Shown one piece after another: positions 31,922 to 41,512 of a DNA stretch of 64,000 nt. The translations under genes were made by a program, and so were the position numbers. The notes under the pieces are model-generated. The model was not told the origin of the DNA, searched no databases, and saw nothing but the letters and a program-made list of their open reading frames with translations. Position 1 is the stretch's first letter; each line of letters starts with the position of its first letter. The stretch comes from Amycolatopsis solani (GTDB lineage Bacteria; Actinomycetota; Actinomycetes; Mycobacteriales; Pseudonocardiaceae), in NCBI RefSeq assembly GCF_033441515.1, contig NZ_JAWQJT010000001.1:2852001-2916000 (forward strand), read 5' to 3'.

Positions 31922-33833
31922 CGCTCGGCGAGATCCAGTCGGCGTACTCGCCCGCCGAACCGTCGCCGCCGTCGTCGACCGCGATGGCCAGCTGCCGCAC
32001 CCCGGTGACCGGGACCGTCAGCTTCTGCGCCTTCGCGCCCGGCCGGACGATGCCCGTCGCGTACAGCTCGCGGCCGTCGCCCAGGACCCGGAACGTCACG
32101 GTGGCCTGCGGGCTCGAGACGTCGTCGACGCCGAACTGCACCGAGAACGTCTTGCACGCGCCCCCGGGGTACAGCCGGATCACCGACGGCGCGTGCACGC
32201 CGACCCCGCTGTTCGGCTGGTAGCCGACGCCGCCGATCGACATCGCCCGCCCGTTGGCGACGGTGCCGCGTTCCACCGGGCCGGAGCCGTTCTCGGAGTA
32301 GAGCCACGGCCGCGTCGACAGGTACGTCGTCGTGCCGGCCGGCGGCGCGGTCACCAGTGGCGCCTCGCCCGAACCGGCCGCGGTACGCGTCCCGAGCGCG
32401 CTCGTGTAGCCGCCGCTCGCGCCGACCGTCAGCTTCGCGGCCGGAGCCGCGGTCGGCCGCAGCGTGATCTCCCGCGTGACCGTGCTGCCCGGCGAGACGC
32501 GCGGGACGTCGACCTGCGCGTCGCCGTCGAGCTGCCACCCGGCGGGGACAGTGATCGCGTACCGCGCGTCGGTGATCGGGGTGTCGCCGTCGTTGGTCAG
32601 CGTGACCGTGCCGTCGACCGGCTGCCCCGCCAGGAAGCCCTCCGGCAGCTGCACGCCCAGCGTCACCAGCGGGTCGGCCGCCGACGGCTGTCCCGGCCAC
32701 GCGCGGAAGAACACGCTGCTCAACGCGGGCACGGACGCGCGCAGCGTGCCGGTGCTGGTCAGTTCGGTGCCGGCCCAGAGGTCGCGGACGCGGTAGGCGG
32801 GCGCCGCCGCGACGCCGGATTCGGCGAGGTCGAACGGGATCGTCCGCGCGTACGAGCCGCGATTGAGCAGCAGCACCGCGACCGAGCCGTCGGACATCGG
32901 CTTCGCCCAGACCTCGCCGTCGGACAGGTCGCGGACCTTGCGGCCCGGCGTGCCGGACCAGTCCTGGTCGACCGCGATCACGTCCCGGTTGGCGATCGTG
33001 TCCAGCGGGAACGACTCGTTGGGGATGAGCGGCGCGTTCAGCAGCGCCCACAACGAAAACTGCGTCCGCCGCGGGGCCGGGTCGAGGAAGCTGAAGTTGA
33101 GGTAGCCGGGATCGCTCCAGCCGCCGGGACCGGTCAGCCCGGCGAGCGACGGCTGCTTGTCCACCGCCTGCATCACGCTCGTGAGTGGTTCCGGGAGGTC
33201 GCTCGCGAGCTGCCACGTGTGCGCGCCCGCGCCGGGTGCCCACTCCCACTGGCGGTAGTTGTTCCCCATCGTGTCGATCATCGCGAGCAGGATCGGCCGC
33301 CCGGTGCTCTTGAGCGCGTCGCTCATCTTCTTGGCTGCCGCCCCGACGCCGTTCTCGCCGCCGCAGGTGTCGTACGCGAGGTAGTCGACGCCCCAGGCCG
33401 CGAACGTTTGCGCGTCCTGTTCTTCGTGGTCGCGCGAGCCGGGCATCGCGCGCCCGCAGACCTGCGCGCCGGTTCCGCTGTACAGCCCGAACTTCAGCCC
33501 GTTGGCGTGCACGTACGCGATCAGCCCCGGCAGGTCCGGGTACTTCGCGGTGTCCGGGCGCAGCGAACCGTCGGCGGCACGCGTCGGCAGCGCCCAGCAG
33601 CCGGCGATGTTGACGTAGGTGTAGCCCGCGTCCTTCAGGCCGGTGCTGACCAGCATGTCGACGGCGGCGCGGACCTTGGCGTCGTCGATCCGCGGGCACT
33701 GGTTCCAGCCGCGGGACCACGAGATCCCCATCGGCGGGGTCGCGGCGAGGAGCGGCTCGTCGGCGGCCGCGGGCGCGGCGACCGCCGTGGTCAGGCCGAG
33801 GAGCGTGAGCAGCAGGACACCCAGTCTTCGCAC
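31911..33833 (-). CDS. Secreted GH27-family glycosidase, atypical substrate pocket
   Basis: The 640-residue protein starts at GTG 33833 (AAGGGA ribosome-binding site) with a signal peptide ending near Ala24. A GH27 barrel has nucleophile Asp155 (LAYDTC) and acid/base Asp212 (ASDLPE), followed by a NEW3-type Ig-like domain and a C-terminal NPCBM galactose-binding-like domain. The two Asp residues that bind galactose in alpha-galactosidases (IDDCW) are Ala77-Gly78 here (IAGCW). It may therefore act on another sugar such as beta-L-arabinopyranose (inference). A TTG-started extension to 33860 is rejected because it would precede the signal peptide. Confidence 0.85.
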   Translation of the reverse strand: MRRLGVLLLTLLGLTTAVAAPAAADEPLLAATPPMGISWSRGWNQCPRIDDAKVRAAVDMLVSTGLKDAGYTYVNIAGCWALPTRAADGSLRPDTAKYPDLPGLIAYVHANGLKFGLYSGTGAQVCGRAMPGSRDHEEQDAQTFAAWGVDYLAYDTCGGENGVGAAAKKMSDALKSTGRPILLAMIDTMGNNYRQWEWAPGAGAHTWQLASDLPEPLTSVMQAVDKQPSLAGLTGPGGWSDPGYLNFSFLDPAPRRTQFSLWALLNAPLIPNESFPLDTIANRDVIAVDQDWSGTPGRKVRDLSDGEVWAKPMSDGSVAVLLLNRGSYARTIPFDLAESGVAAAPAYRVRDLWAGTELTSTGTLRASVPALSSVFFRAWPGQPSAADPLVTLGVQLPEGFLAGQPVDGTVTLTNDGDTPITDARYAITVPAGWQLDGDAQVDVPRVSPGSTVTREITLRPTAAPAAKLTVGASGGYTSALGTRTAAGSGEAPLVTAPPAGTTTYLSTRPWLYSENGSGPVERGTVANGRAMSIGGVGYQPNSGVGVHAPSVIRLYPGGACKTFSVQFGVDDVSSPQATVTFRVLGDGRELYATGIVRPGAKAQKLTVPVTGVRQLAIAVDDGGDGSAGEYADWISPSVTC

Positions 33834-33906
33834 AGTTTCCCTTCCCAGGAGCGCGGACAAGAGCTCCAGGGTGCATCGGGGACGAACCGGGCATGAGGGG
33901 AGAAGT

Positions 33907-33936
33907 GCCGCCCCCGGCCGGGTGGCCGGGGGCGGC
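33907..33936 (-). terminator. Hairpin downstream of the second GH27 gene
   Basis: Arms 33907-33919 and 33924-33936 form a 13-bp GC-rich stem with a 4-nt loop. It lies 24 nt after the stop of the minus-strand gene at 33961. No strong T-run follows. Confidence 0.6.
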
Positions 33937-33960
33937 GGGCGGTGCGTGATTTTCCCTTGC

Positions 33961-35931
33961 TCAGCAGGTGATCGCGGCGTTCGCCCAGTCGGCGTGGTCG
34001 TTGGTGTTGCCGTCGCCGCCGTCGGTCACGGCCAGCTCCAGCACCTGCACGCCGGACAGCTGCGCTTCGAGCGGCTGCGCCTTGTCTCCGGGGTGCAGGA
34101 CGCCGGTGGCGGCGAGCTCCTTGCCGTCACCGAGGAGGCGGAACCCCGCGCTGCCGCCGGAGTTCTCGTCGTCCAGGCCGACGAGCGCGCCGACCGACGT
34201 GCAGGCCCCGCCGACGTAGATCCGCACGCTCGACGGGGCGTGCGCGCCGATCCCGTCGTCGTAGCCCACGCCGGCGATGGTGATCCGGTGCCCGTCGCCC
34301 GCCTGGGCTTCGCCGTTGCTGGTCCCGCGCTCGACCGGGCCCCAGCCGTTGTCGGACGACATCCACGCGGCCTTCGACAGCGCCGTCGTCCCCGCGGCCG
34401 GGCGGGTGACCAGCGGTGAGCTGCCTTCGGACGTAAGGCTGCGCTGGCCGTACAGCGTAAGGTAGCTCGCCTTCGCGGTGAGCGTGACGCGCGCACCTGC
34501 AGGCGCGACCGGTTCGAACGTGACGTTCTGCTGCCACGTCTTGCCCGGCGGCACGACCGGCACGGTGAACGCGCCGGGGCCGCGCAGCTTCCAGCCCGCG
34601 GGGGTCGCGATGCTCGCGCGGAGCTGCGCGATCGGCGTGCTGCCGTCGTTGGTGACCTTCAGCGTGGTGGTCAGCGGCCGGTCGGCGGGCACGTAGTCCG
34701 GGTTCGGCAGGGCGAGCGTCGTCAGCGGCGCGCCGGACGGCTTCCGCTCCGGCCAGACGCGGAAAGTGGCCGAGCCGTGCGCCGGGACGGCGGCCCGGAG
34801 GGTGCCCGCGGTCTCGGTTTCGGTGCCGGTCCAGAGGTCGCGGACGCGGAAGCTGTGGCCCTCGAGGCCCAGCTCCTTCGCCGTCGTCGACATCGCGGCG
34901 CTCGCGGAGCCGCGGTTGAACAGCACGACCGCGGCCGAGCCGTCGGACATCGGCTTCGCCCAGACCTCGGTGTCGCCGTCGTCGCGGATCTTGTGACCCT
35001 GCACGCCGGCCCAGTCCTGGTCGAGCGCGATGACGTCCTTGTTCTCCAGGATCGCCTTGGTGGCCGGCGTCATCGCGGCCAGGTCGTTGCCGGCCAGCAG
35101 CGGCGCGTTCAGCAGTGCCCACAACGAGAAGTGCGCGCGGTACTCGACGTCGGTCATGCCGCCGTTGCCGACTTCGAGCATGTCCGGGTCGTTCCAACCG
35201 CCGGGGCCGCTGTACTTCTCGAGGCCGACCTGCTGGTCGAGGATGCCGGTCAGGCTGCCCCAGTTGTCGCTGATGTCGCCGGTGGTGCGCCACAGCTGCG
35301 CGCCCGCGTCACGGCCCCAGGTCCACGGGTCGTTCTCGCCCCACTCGCAGAGCGCGTAGATCATCGGGCGGCCGGTCTTCTTGATCGCGTCGCCCATCTT
35401 CGTGTAGCGCTCGATCGCCGGGCGGCCCTGGTTGTTGCAGTTGTCGTACTTGACGTAGTCGACGTCCCAGTCGGCGAACGACTGCGCGTCGGCCTCCTCG
35501 TGGTCGAGCGCGCCGGGCATGGTCTTCTGGCAGGTCAGCGTGCCCGCGCTGGTGTAGATGCCGAGCTTGAGGCCCTTTTCGTGGACGTAGTCGGCGAGCG
35601 CCTTGATGCCGTGCGGGAAGCGCTCGTGGTTCGGCTCGAGCTTGCCGTCGGCCGTGCGGTTCTGCTCGGCCCAGCAGTCGTCGATGTTGACGTACTGGTA
35701 GCCCGCGTCCTTCAGGCCGGTCGACACGAGCGCGTCGGCGGCGCCGCGGATGAGGTTTTCGTCGATCTCGCAACCGAACTTGTTCCAGCTGTTCCAGCCC
35801 ATCGGCGGGCGTTCGCCGACGCGCTGGGCGGCGAAGTACTGGGGTTCGGCGGCGGCCGCGGGGGTGGCTTGGACAGTGACGACTGTGGCGCAGACGGCTA
35901 TCACGGCCGCCATTCCACCAAGACGACGCAT
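33961..35931 (-). CDS. Secreted alpha-galactosidase, GH27
   Basis: The 656-residue protein starts at ATG 35931, with GGAGGG 4 nt upstream, and has a signal peptide ending near Ala28. The GH27 domain has the galactose-binding IDDCW (Asp84, Asp85), nucleophile Asp163 (KYDNC) and acid/base Asp219 (TTGDISDNW), followed by NEW3-like and NPCBM domains. All canonical residues are present, so alpha-galactosidase activity is likely. It is in tandem with a divergent paralog. Confidence 0.92.
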   Translation of the reverse strand: MRRLGGMAAVIAVCATVVTVQATPAAAAEPQYFAAQRVGERPPMGWNSWNKFGCEIDENLIRGAADALVSTGLKDAGYQYVNIDDCWAEQNRTADGKLEPNHERFPHGIKALADYVHEKGLKLGIYTSAGTLTCQKTMPGALDHEEADAQSFADWDVDYVKYDNCNNQGRPAIERYTKMGDAIKKTGRPMIYALCEWGENDPWTWGRDAGAQLWRTTGDISDNWGSLTGILDQQVGLEKYSGPGGWNDPDMLEVGNGGMTDVEYRAHFSLWALLNAPLLAGNDLAAMTPATKAILENKDVIALDQDWAGVQGHKIRDDGDTEVWAKPMSDGSAAVVLFNRGSASAAMSTTAKELGLEGHSFRVRDLWTGTETETAGTLRAAVPAHGSATFRVWPERKPSGAPLTTLALPNPDYVPADRPLTTTLKVTNDGSTPIAQLRASIATPAGWKLRGPGAFTVPVVPPGKTWQQNVTFEPVAPAGARVTLTAKASYLTLYGQRSLTSEGSSPLVTRPAAGTTALSKAAWMSSDNGWGPVERGTSNGEAQAGDGHRITIAGVGYDDGIGAHAPSSVRIYVGGACTSVGALVGLDDENSGGSAGFRLLGDGKELAATGVLHPGDKAQPLEAQLSGVQVLELAVTDGGDGNTNDHADWANAAITC

Positions 35932-36085
35932 AAATCCCTCCAGGAGTGCGCAACTCTGCACAGACTCACTCAACAATCAACAGGACGGGAGTGACTGTCG
36001 TCTACGTCCGTTAGTAGGTAATCCATTTCCGATGGCGCGCGAGGTAGAAAGGGGGCTGGCCGCCCAGCTCGACGAGGAGCCGCTG

Positions 36086-37267
36086 ATGCCCGAAGGATTC
36101 CGCCCGCTCGACGGGATCAAGGTCGTCGACCTGTCCCGCATCCTGGCCGGCCCGTACTGCACCCAGTACCTCGGCGAGATGGGCGCGGACGTGGTGAAGG
36201 TCGAGCCGCCGGGCCACGGCGACGACACCCGCGGCTGGGGCCCGCCGTTCGTCGGCGACGAAGCGGTCTACTACCTGGCGGCGAACCGGAACAAGCGCGG
36301 GATCGTCCTCGACCTCAAGAGCGACCGCGGCCGTGACGCCCTGCGACGGCTGGTCGCCGGCGCCGACGTGCTCGTCGAGAACTTCCGCCCGGGCACGCTC
36401 GAGAAGTGGGGGATCGGCTACGCGGCGCTGTCCGAGCTGAACCCCCGGCTCATCCACGTGTCGATCACCGGGTTCGGGCAGACCGGGCCGTACCGCGACC
36501 GCGCGGGCTACGACCTGGTCGCGCAGGCCCTCGGCGGCGTGATGTCCCTGACCGGCGAGCCCGGCGGCGCGCCCGCGAAGGTCGGGCTGCCGGTGGCGGA
36601 CCTGAACGCGGGGACGTGGGCGATCATCGGCGTCCTGATGGCGTTGCAGGCCCGGCACACCACCGGCCGCGGGCAGTACCTCGACGTGTCCCTTTTGGAC
36701 AGTCAGCTGGCGTGGCACGTCTACGCCGCGGGAGCGCACTTCCACGACGCGCCCCGCCCGCGCCGGATGGGTTCGGCGCACCCGAGCATCGTCCCGTACC
36801 AGGCGTACCACGCGGCCGACGGCTGGCTGATCATCGCGGTGGGCAGCGAAAAGCTGTGGCACGCGTTCTGCGGGGTGCTCGAGCTGGACATCGCCGCGGA
36901 CCCGCGGTTCTCGTCGAACGCGGTGCGGGCCGCGAACCGGGATTCGTTGAACGCTTTGCTGGAGCCGGTGCTGTCGACGCGCACGGTGGCGGAGTGGTCG
37001 AAGTCCTTCGACGCGGCGGGCATCCCGGCGGCCCCGATCAACGAGATCGACGACGTCTACGCGGACCCGTGGACGGCGGCGCGCGACCAGGTGGTCCGGC
37101 TGCCGCACCCGACGGTGGGGACGTACGTGGGGACGGGGTTCCCGGTGAAGGCGTCGGACACGCCGGCGCGACCCACGTCCGCGCCGCCGACGTTGGGGCA
37201 GCACACCTCGGAGGTGCTCGCGGAGCTGGGGTATTCGGCGGAGGAGATCGCGGAGTTCCTGGACTGA
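36086..37267 (+). CDS. CaiB/BaiF-type (class III) CoA transferase
   Basis: The 393-residue enzyme has LDGIKVVDLSRILAGPYCTQ at the N terminus, KVEPPGHGDDTRGWGPPF, and the catalytic Asp in LPVADLNAG. Class III enzymes transfer CoA between carboxylic acids. ATG 36086 is chosen for its GAGGAG 6 nt upstream and family length. ATG 36032 would add 18 unconserved residues. The substrate is unknown. Confidence 0.88.
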   Translation: MPEGFRPLDGIKVVDLSRILAGPYCTQYLGEMGADVVKVEPPGHGDDTRGWGPPFVGDEAVYYLAANRNKRGIVLDLKSDRGRDALRRLVAGADVLVENFRPGTLEKWGIGYAALSELNPRLIHVSITGFGQTGPYRDRAGYDLVAQALGGVMSLTGEPGGAPAKVGLPVADLNAGTWAIIGVLMALQARHTTGRGQYLDVSLLDSQLAWHVYAAGAHFHDAPRPRRMGSAHPSIVPYQAYHAADGWLIIAVGSEKLWHAFCGVLELDIAADPRFSSNAVRAANRDSLNALLEPVLSTRTVAEWSKSFDAAGIPAAPINEIDDVYADPWTAARDQVVRLPHPTVGTYVGTGFPVKASDTPARPTSAPPTLGQHTSEVLAELGYSAEEIAEFLD

Positions 37268-37270
37268 GCT

Positions 37271-37876
37271 TCAGCTCGCCGTCGGTCTCCAGTGGAGGAA
37301 GTCGGTGACGGTCCGCCGGTTCGCCGCGACCCGGAGGAGCCGGAAGCTCAGCAGGGTCAGCACGGCTCCGGTCGCCCAGGCGACGACGCCCGGGGTGGTG
37401 GCCGGGTCGGACCAGGTGCGGCCGGAGCGCAGGAACCACCACGCGACGCAGCCGAGAGCCGCCGCCGCGAGCCCGGGGAACAGGACACCGGTGGGGCTGG
37501 CCTGCACGTACCGGATCATGCGCCGGATGCCGAGCGGCTCGTCGGGAGTCCGGCGGAGCCACTTCTCGTAGCCGATGCCGCCGGGAACGCACGGATCGAG
37601 CTCGCTCCTGATGTACAGCGACACCCGTTCGACGTGCTGCGAGCACCCGACCCAGCGAGACGCGAGGATGTTGCTGCTGAACGGGATGATCAGCAGCAAG
37701 GGGATCCTGCCGGCCGAGGTGAGCGCGAAGCCGAACACCGCGCCGCTGGTGGTGATCAGGAAGGCGGTCACCTTCCACTGCAGGTCCATCAAGTGGATGA
37801 TCTCCGCGCGCAGCGCCGCGTACTCGGCCAGCGGACCGAGGTGCTGTTCATCTGCTCGCGTGAAGGGGATTCGCAC
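37271..37876 (-). CDS. Hypothetical membrane protein, 201 aa
   Basis: The protein has a soluble N terminus (EYAALRAEIIHLMDLQWK) leading into predicted membrane segments around residues 35-72, a loop of about 60 residues, and two more segments near 130-180. It resembles a group of uncharacterised actinobacterial membrane proteins with the AALRAEI..LD..W start. Function is unknown. It converges on the CoA transferase gene with a 3-nt gap. Confidence 0.65.
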   Translation of the reverse strand: MRIPFTRADEQHLGPLAEYAALRAEIIHLMDLQWKVTAFLITTSGAVFGFALTSAGRIPLLLIIPFSSNILASRWVGCSQHVERVSLYIRSELDPCVPGGIGYEKWLRRTPDEPLGIRRMIRYVQASPTGVLFPGLAAAALGCVAWWFLRSGRTWSDPATTPGVVAWATGAVLTLLSFRLLRVAANRRTVTDFLHWRPTAS

Positions 37877-38019
37877 CCCTTCCAGGTCGCCGCAGCGGCA
37901 GCGCCGTTACGGGTTGCGGTGCCATCGCGGCCAGTCCGGGGCCGCGAACTGTGCACGATGGAGTGTTCGCGCTCGCCGCTTCGCCCTGGTAGGGATGGGG
38001 GCAGGACTGAGGAGGAGCG

Positions 38020-39288
38020 ATGTCAGCACAGCACGCCCTGTGGCACCCGTTCGCCGACATGGGCGCGGTCGACGGCGACCGGATGGTCATCACGCGCGGC
38101 GAGGGCTCGTACGTCTGGGACGACGCCGGACGGCGGTACTTCGACGCGACCGCTTCGCTCTGGTACGCCAACTTCGGGCACGGGCGGCCGGAGATCACCG
38201 ACGCCGTCGCGAAGCAGCTGCGGACGCTCGACTCGTACAACCTGTTCGGCTACAACGCCAACGAGCCGGCCATCGAGCTGGCGGACCGCGTCGCCGGGCT
38301 GGCGCCGGAGCCGGGTTCGAAGGTGTTCTTCGGCTCGGGCGGCGGGGACGTCATCGACACCGCCGTCAAGCTGGCGCGGGCGTACTTCGCGCACACCGGG
38401 CGCCCGGACAAGGTGCACGTGATCGGCCGGGCGCAGGGTTACCACGGCACGCACGGCTTCGGCACCGCGGTCGGCGGCATCCCGGCCAACGCGGCGGGCT
38501 TCGGCCCGCAGCCGCCGGACTTCTCGCACGTCCCGTTCGACAGCGCCGCGGCGCTGGAGGCCGAGATCGAGCGCGTCGGCGCGGAGCGCGTGGCGGCGTT
38601 CTTCTGCGAGCCGGTGATCGGCGCGGGCGGCGTGCTGCTGCCGCCGGACGGGTACATCGAGGAGGTCGCGGCGATCTGCCGCCGCCACGACGTGCTGTTC
38701 GTCGCGGACTGCGTGATCGCGGCCTGGGGACGGCTCGGCACGTGGTTCGGCATCGACCGCTGGGCCGTCCGGCCGGACATGATCACGACGGCGAAGGGCA
38801 TCACCGGCGGCACGATCCCGCTGGGTGCGCTGATCGTGGCCCCGCGGGTGGCGGAACCGTTCTTCACCGGCGCGCCGGGCGCCCCGATCTTCCGCCACGG
38901 CGCGACGTACGCCGGCCACCCGGTGGCGTGCGCGGCGGGCCTGGCGACCCTCGACCTCTACGAACGCGACGGCCTGATCCCCCGCGGCCGCGAGCTGGAG
39001 AAGCCGTTGGCCGACGCGGTGTCGAGCGTGTCCGGGCACCCGCTGGTCGCGGAAGTCCGCGCGGGCCTGGGTTTCCTGGCGGCCGTGGAACTGACGGCGG
39101 ACGTCATGACCGCCGACCCGGGTGCCCCGGTGAAGCTGCAGCGCGCCTGCCGGGACGAGGGCGTGATCGTGCGGAACCTCGGCCGCGGGGTCGCGGTGTC
39201 GCCGCCGTTGATCGCGGCGGAGCCGGAGCTGGACCTGCTCGCGTCGGCGCTGCCGAAGGCCTTGGACCGCCTGGCCGCGCAAAGCTGA
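38020..39288 (+). CDS. Class III aminotransferase (omega-transaminase type)
   Basis: The 422-residue PLP enzyme begins QHALWHPFADMGAVDGDRMVI. It has the PLP-contacting Asp in VADCVIAAWGRLG and the Schiff-base Lys in TTAKGITGG. The usual Asp-Glu-Val is Asp-Cys-Val here, as seen in some beta-alanine/pyruvate-type subgroups. It stands alone, with a GAGGAG ribosome-binding site. The amino donor is unknown. Confidence 0.85.
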   Translation: MSAQHALWHPFADMGAVDGDRMVITRGEGSYVWDDAGRRYFDATASLWYANFGHGRPEITDAVAKQLRTLDSYNLFGYNANEPAIELADRVAGLAPEPGSKVFFGSGGGDVIDTAVKLARAYFAHTGRPDKVHVIGRAQGYHGTHGFGTAVGGIPANAAGFGPQPPDFSHVPFDSAAALEAEIERVGAERVAAFFCEPVIGAGGVLLPPDGYIEEVAAICRRHDVLFVADCVIAAWGRLGTWFGIDRWAVRPDMITTAKGITGGTIPLGALIVAPRVAEPFFTGAPGAPIFRHGATYAGHPVACAAGLATLDLYERDGLIPRGRELEKPLADAVSSVSGHPLVAEVRAGLGFLAAVELTADVMTADPGAPVKLQRACRDEGVIVRNLGRGVAVSPPLIAAEPELDLLASALPKALDRLAAQS

Positions 39289-39333
39289 GCCGAGGCCGGC
39301 GGCGACCCCCCGGTCCGCCGCCGGCCCCGCGCT

Positions 39334-39771
39334 TCAGGAAATGCAGAACTCGTTCCCCTCCGGATCCGCCACGGTCACCCAGCTGTGCGGCCCCTGCCGC
39401 CCGCGGTGCAGGTACGTCGCCCCGCGAGCCGTCAGCTTCTCCAGCGCCGCCTCGACGTTGTCCGCGCCGACCCAGACGTCGAGGTGGACCCGGTTCTTCA
39501 CCGTCTTGCCCTCCGGGACCTCCTGGAACAGGATCCGCCGTGGCGGGCCGTCGGGTGGCGAATCCGGATGCCGGATCGCCGCCCCCGTCTTCCACACCAG
39601 CGACCCGCGGTACGTCCGGGTTTCCTCTTCCTTCGCGTACCCCTTCGCGATCATCTCGCGGATGAAGCCTTCGTCCGTCGGTTCCACGGACCAGCCGAGC
39701 GTCTCGGCCCACCAGTCGGCCTGCACGTGCGGGTCGGCCGAATCCACCACTACCTGGAAGTCATGCGCCAT
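39334..39771 (-). CDS. VOC family protein (glyoxalase/bleomycin-resistance fold)
   Basis: The 145-residue protein has the two betaalphabetabetabeta modules of the VOC superfamily, with FQVVVDSADPHVQADWWAETLGW at the start and NRVHLDVWVGADNVEAALEKL and VADPEGNEFCIS at the end. Candidate metal ligands are His78-type and the C-terminal Glu. Substrate is unknown. Its start overlaps a small upstream gene by 22 nt, so they are cotranscribed. Confidence 0.85.
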   Translation of the reverse strand: MAHDFQVVVDSADPHVQADWWAETLGWSVEPTDEGFIREMIAKGYAKEEETRTYRGSLVWKTGAAIRHPDSPPDGPPRRILFQEVPEGKTVKNRVHLDVWVGADNVEAALEKLTARGATYLHRGRQGPHSWVTVADPEGNEFCIS

Positions 39772-39947
39772 ACGGGCACGTTAACGACCGAGTCCGACAT
39801 TTTCCGGAGCGCCGGGTCCTCGGGGACGACCGTGAAGCGCCACTTGTCCACGCCGCCGCCCATGATTTCGGCGTACCGGCGGGCGCCGTCGGCGTTGGCG
39901 AAGCGGACCTGCTGGCCGTTCGTCAGGTGGGTGATCTTGACCGCCAC
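39750..39947 (-). CDS. Hypothetical small protein, 65 aa
   Basis: The protein starts at GTG 39947 with GGGAGG 5 nt upstream. It begins VAVKITHLTNGQQVRFANADGARRYAEIMGG and is predicted soluble. It overlaps the VOC gene by 22 nt. No function is recognised. A longer frame to 40019 would start inside the ribosome-binding region and is rejected. Confidence 0.6.
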   Translation of the reverse strand: MAVKITHLTNGQQVRFANADGARRYAEIMGGGVDKWRFTVVPEDPALRKMSDSVVNVPVWRMTSR

Positions 39948-40080
39948 AACAACCTCCCGAAGTCTGTGGGCCGGCCCGCGGAGCTTCCCCCTCCGGGACC
40001 GGCCCGCACAGTAGAACACATGTTCGACCGTGCGCGCCAGTGCATCCCCCGGCCAGGGGAGAAAGTCGCAGAACCGCAGG

Positions 40081-40584
40081 TCAGAGCGGTCGGATCATCG
40101 CGACACGCGGCCAGGCGTCCAGGCCGCGGGCCGCTTCGGCACGGCGGATCGCGCGCAGCCCGTCGCCGATTTCACCGTCCGGGACGACCCGGAACCGCAG
40201 CCGCTCGTAGTAGGGCGCGTTCCACGGCACGGCCGCGAACGTCGTGAGCGTCAGCGCCGGGAGATCGCGGGCGCGCGCCCAGTCGGCGAGCGTCTCGATC
40301 AGCGCCCGGCCCAGCCCGCGCCGGGCGTGCCCGGGCCGGACCGAGACCTGCTCGATGTGCGCGTGCCCGTCGACGACCGCCGCGACGAGGTAGGCGACCG
40401 GCCGGTCGTGCTCGTCGACGCTCACCCACGCGCGGCCGCCGGCCTGGTACTCCGCCAGTTCCGCCACCGACCCGGGGTCGTCGTCGGCGATCGCGGTCAT
40501 GCCGATGTCGCGGAAGAGGCGGCCCGCCTCGCGTTCGACGTCGATCAACGCGGGCAGGTCGTCGGGGCGCGCGAGCCGGATCAC
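40081..40584 (-). CDS. GNAT family N-acetyltransferase
   Basis: The 167-residue protein has the GNAT fold with the acetyl-CoA-binding motif RPGHARRGLGRALIETLADWA (shown in part, about residues 83-103) and a preceding IEQVSV strand. It acetylates an unknown small molecule or protein N terminus. It lies 31 nt after the IclR gene on the same strand and may be cotranscribed. Confidence 0.86.
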   Translation of the reverse strand: MIRLARPDDLPALIDVEREAGRLFRDIGMTAIADDDPGSVAELAEYQAGGRAWVSVDEHDRPVAYLVAAVVDGHAHIEQVSVRPGHARRGLGRALIETLADWARARDLPALTLTTFAAVPWNAPYYERLRFRVVPDGEIGDGLRAIRRAEAARGLDAWPRVAMIRPL

Positions 40585-40615
40585 CCGGCCATTCCTACGG
40601 GCTCGCGCGGGATTC

Positions 40616-41401
40616 TCACAGTGAATAAGACGAGATGGTCCGCTGGATCCGGGTCGCGTACTCCTGCAACGCGGTGATCGCGCCCTGCCGGGCCTCTTCG
40701 GTGATCCGCGCGGCCGGGCCGGCCATGCTGAGCACCGTGGGCCGCCGCCCGGGCGTGTACACCGGCACCGAACAGGCCCAGACGCCTTCGTCGATTTCCC
40801 CCGAGCTGACCGAGTAGCGGTTCTCCAGCGCGTGCTTCAGCTCGTCGCGGATCGCGGTGCCGCGCTGCTCGACGATCGAGGGCAGCCGCCGGTCGCGTTC
40901 CATCTCGGGCAGCATGGCGAGCAGCATCTTGCCGGACGCCCCGAGCCCGAGCGGCATCGAATGCCCCGGCTCGAAGGTGAACCGCATGGCGCGGTCGCAC
41001 TCGACCCGGTCCGCGCACACGGCGGCGTCGCCGAACTGCTGGAACAGCATCACCGTCTCGCCCAGTTCCCGCGCGGCCTCCTCCATCGACGGTTTCGCCA
41101 GCTGCACCAGGTCGTTCGCCAGCTGCGCGGCCCGCGCGAGCGGCATCACCTGGCTGGTCAGGTGGTAGTGGCCGGCGCGGCCTTCTTCGAGCAGCTGCAG
41201 CTCCTTGAGCAGCGCCACGTAGCGGTAGGTCGTCGCGACCGGGGTGCCGATCGTCGCGGCGAGCTCGGCGACGCTGGCTTCCCAGCGTCTCTCGGAAAAG
41301 GCGAGCAGCAGCTGCAGGACCTTGCGGGAACTGCTGGCACCGGGGGTGCGGCGCGGCGTGGAGGTGGCGGAACCGTCGACGGCACTGACGGCAGGCGTCA
41401 T
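40616..41401 (-). CDS. IclR family transcriptional regulator
   Basis: The 261-residue protein has an N-terminal winged HTH (VLQLLLAFSERRW, VAELAATIGTPVATTYRYVALL) and the C-terminal IclR effector domain with HSMPLGLGASGKMLLA and WACSVPVYTPG. The second of two adjacent ATG codons (41401) is spaced correctly from GAGAGG; 41404 and 41422 are alternatives. The target is unknown. Confidence 0.86.
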   Translation of the reverse strand: MTPAVSAVDGSATSTPRRTPGASSSRKVLQLLLAFSERRWEASVAELAATIGTPVATTYRYVALLKELQLLEEGRAGHYHLTSQVMPLARAAQLANDLVQLAKPSMEEAARELGETVMLFQQFGDAAVCADRVECDRAMRFTFEPGHSMPLGLGASGKMLLAMLPEMERDRRLPSIVEQRGTAIRDELKHALENRYSVSSGEIDEGVWACSVPVYTPGRRPTVLSMAGPAARITEEARQGAITALQEYATRIQRTISSYSL

Positions 41402-41512
41402 CATGACCTCTCGGTGAGACAAAAACGACCTTCGCTATCACACGGGGTGAATAAATTAGCACGTTGTGTTAAACGAAAGCCAGTATTCCGCCACCCGGGA
41501 AAGACCCGCCGT

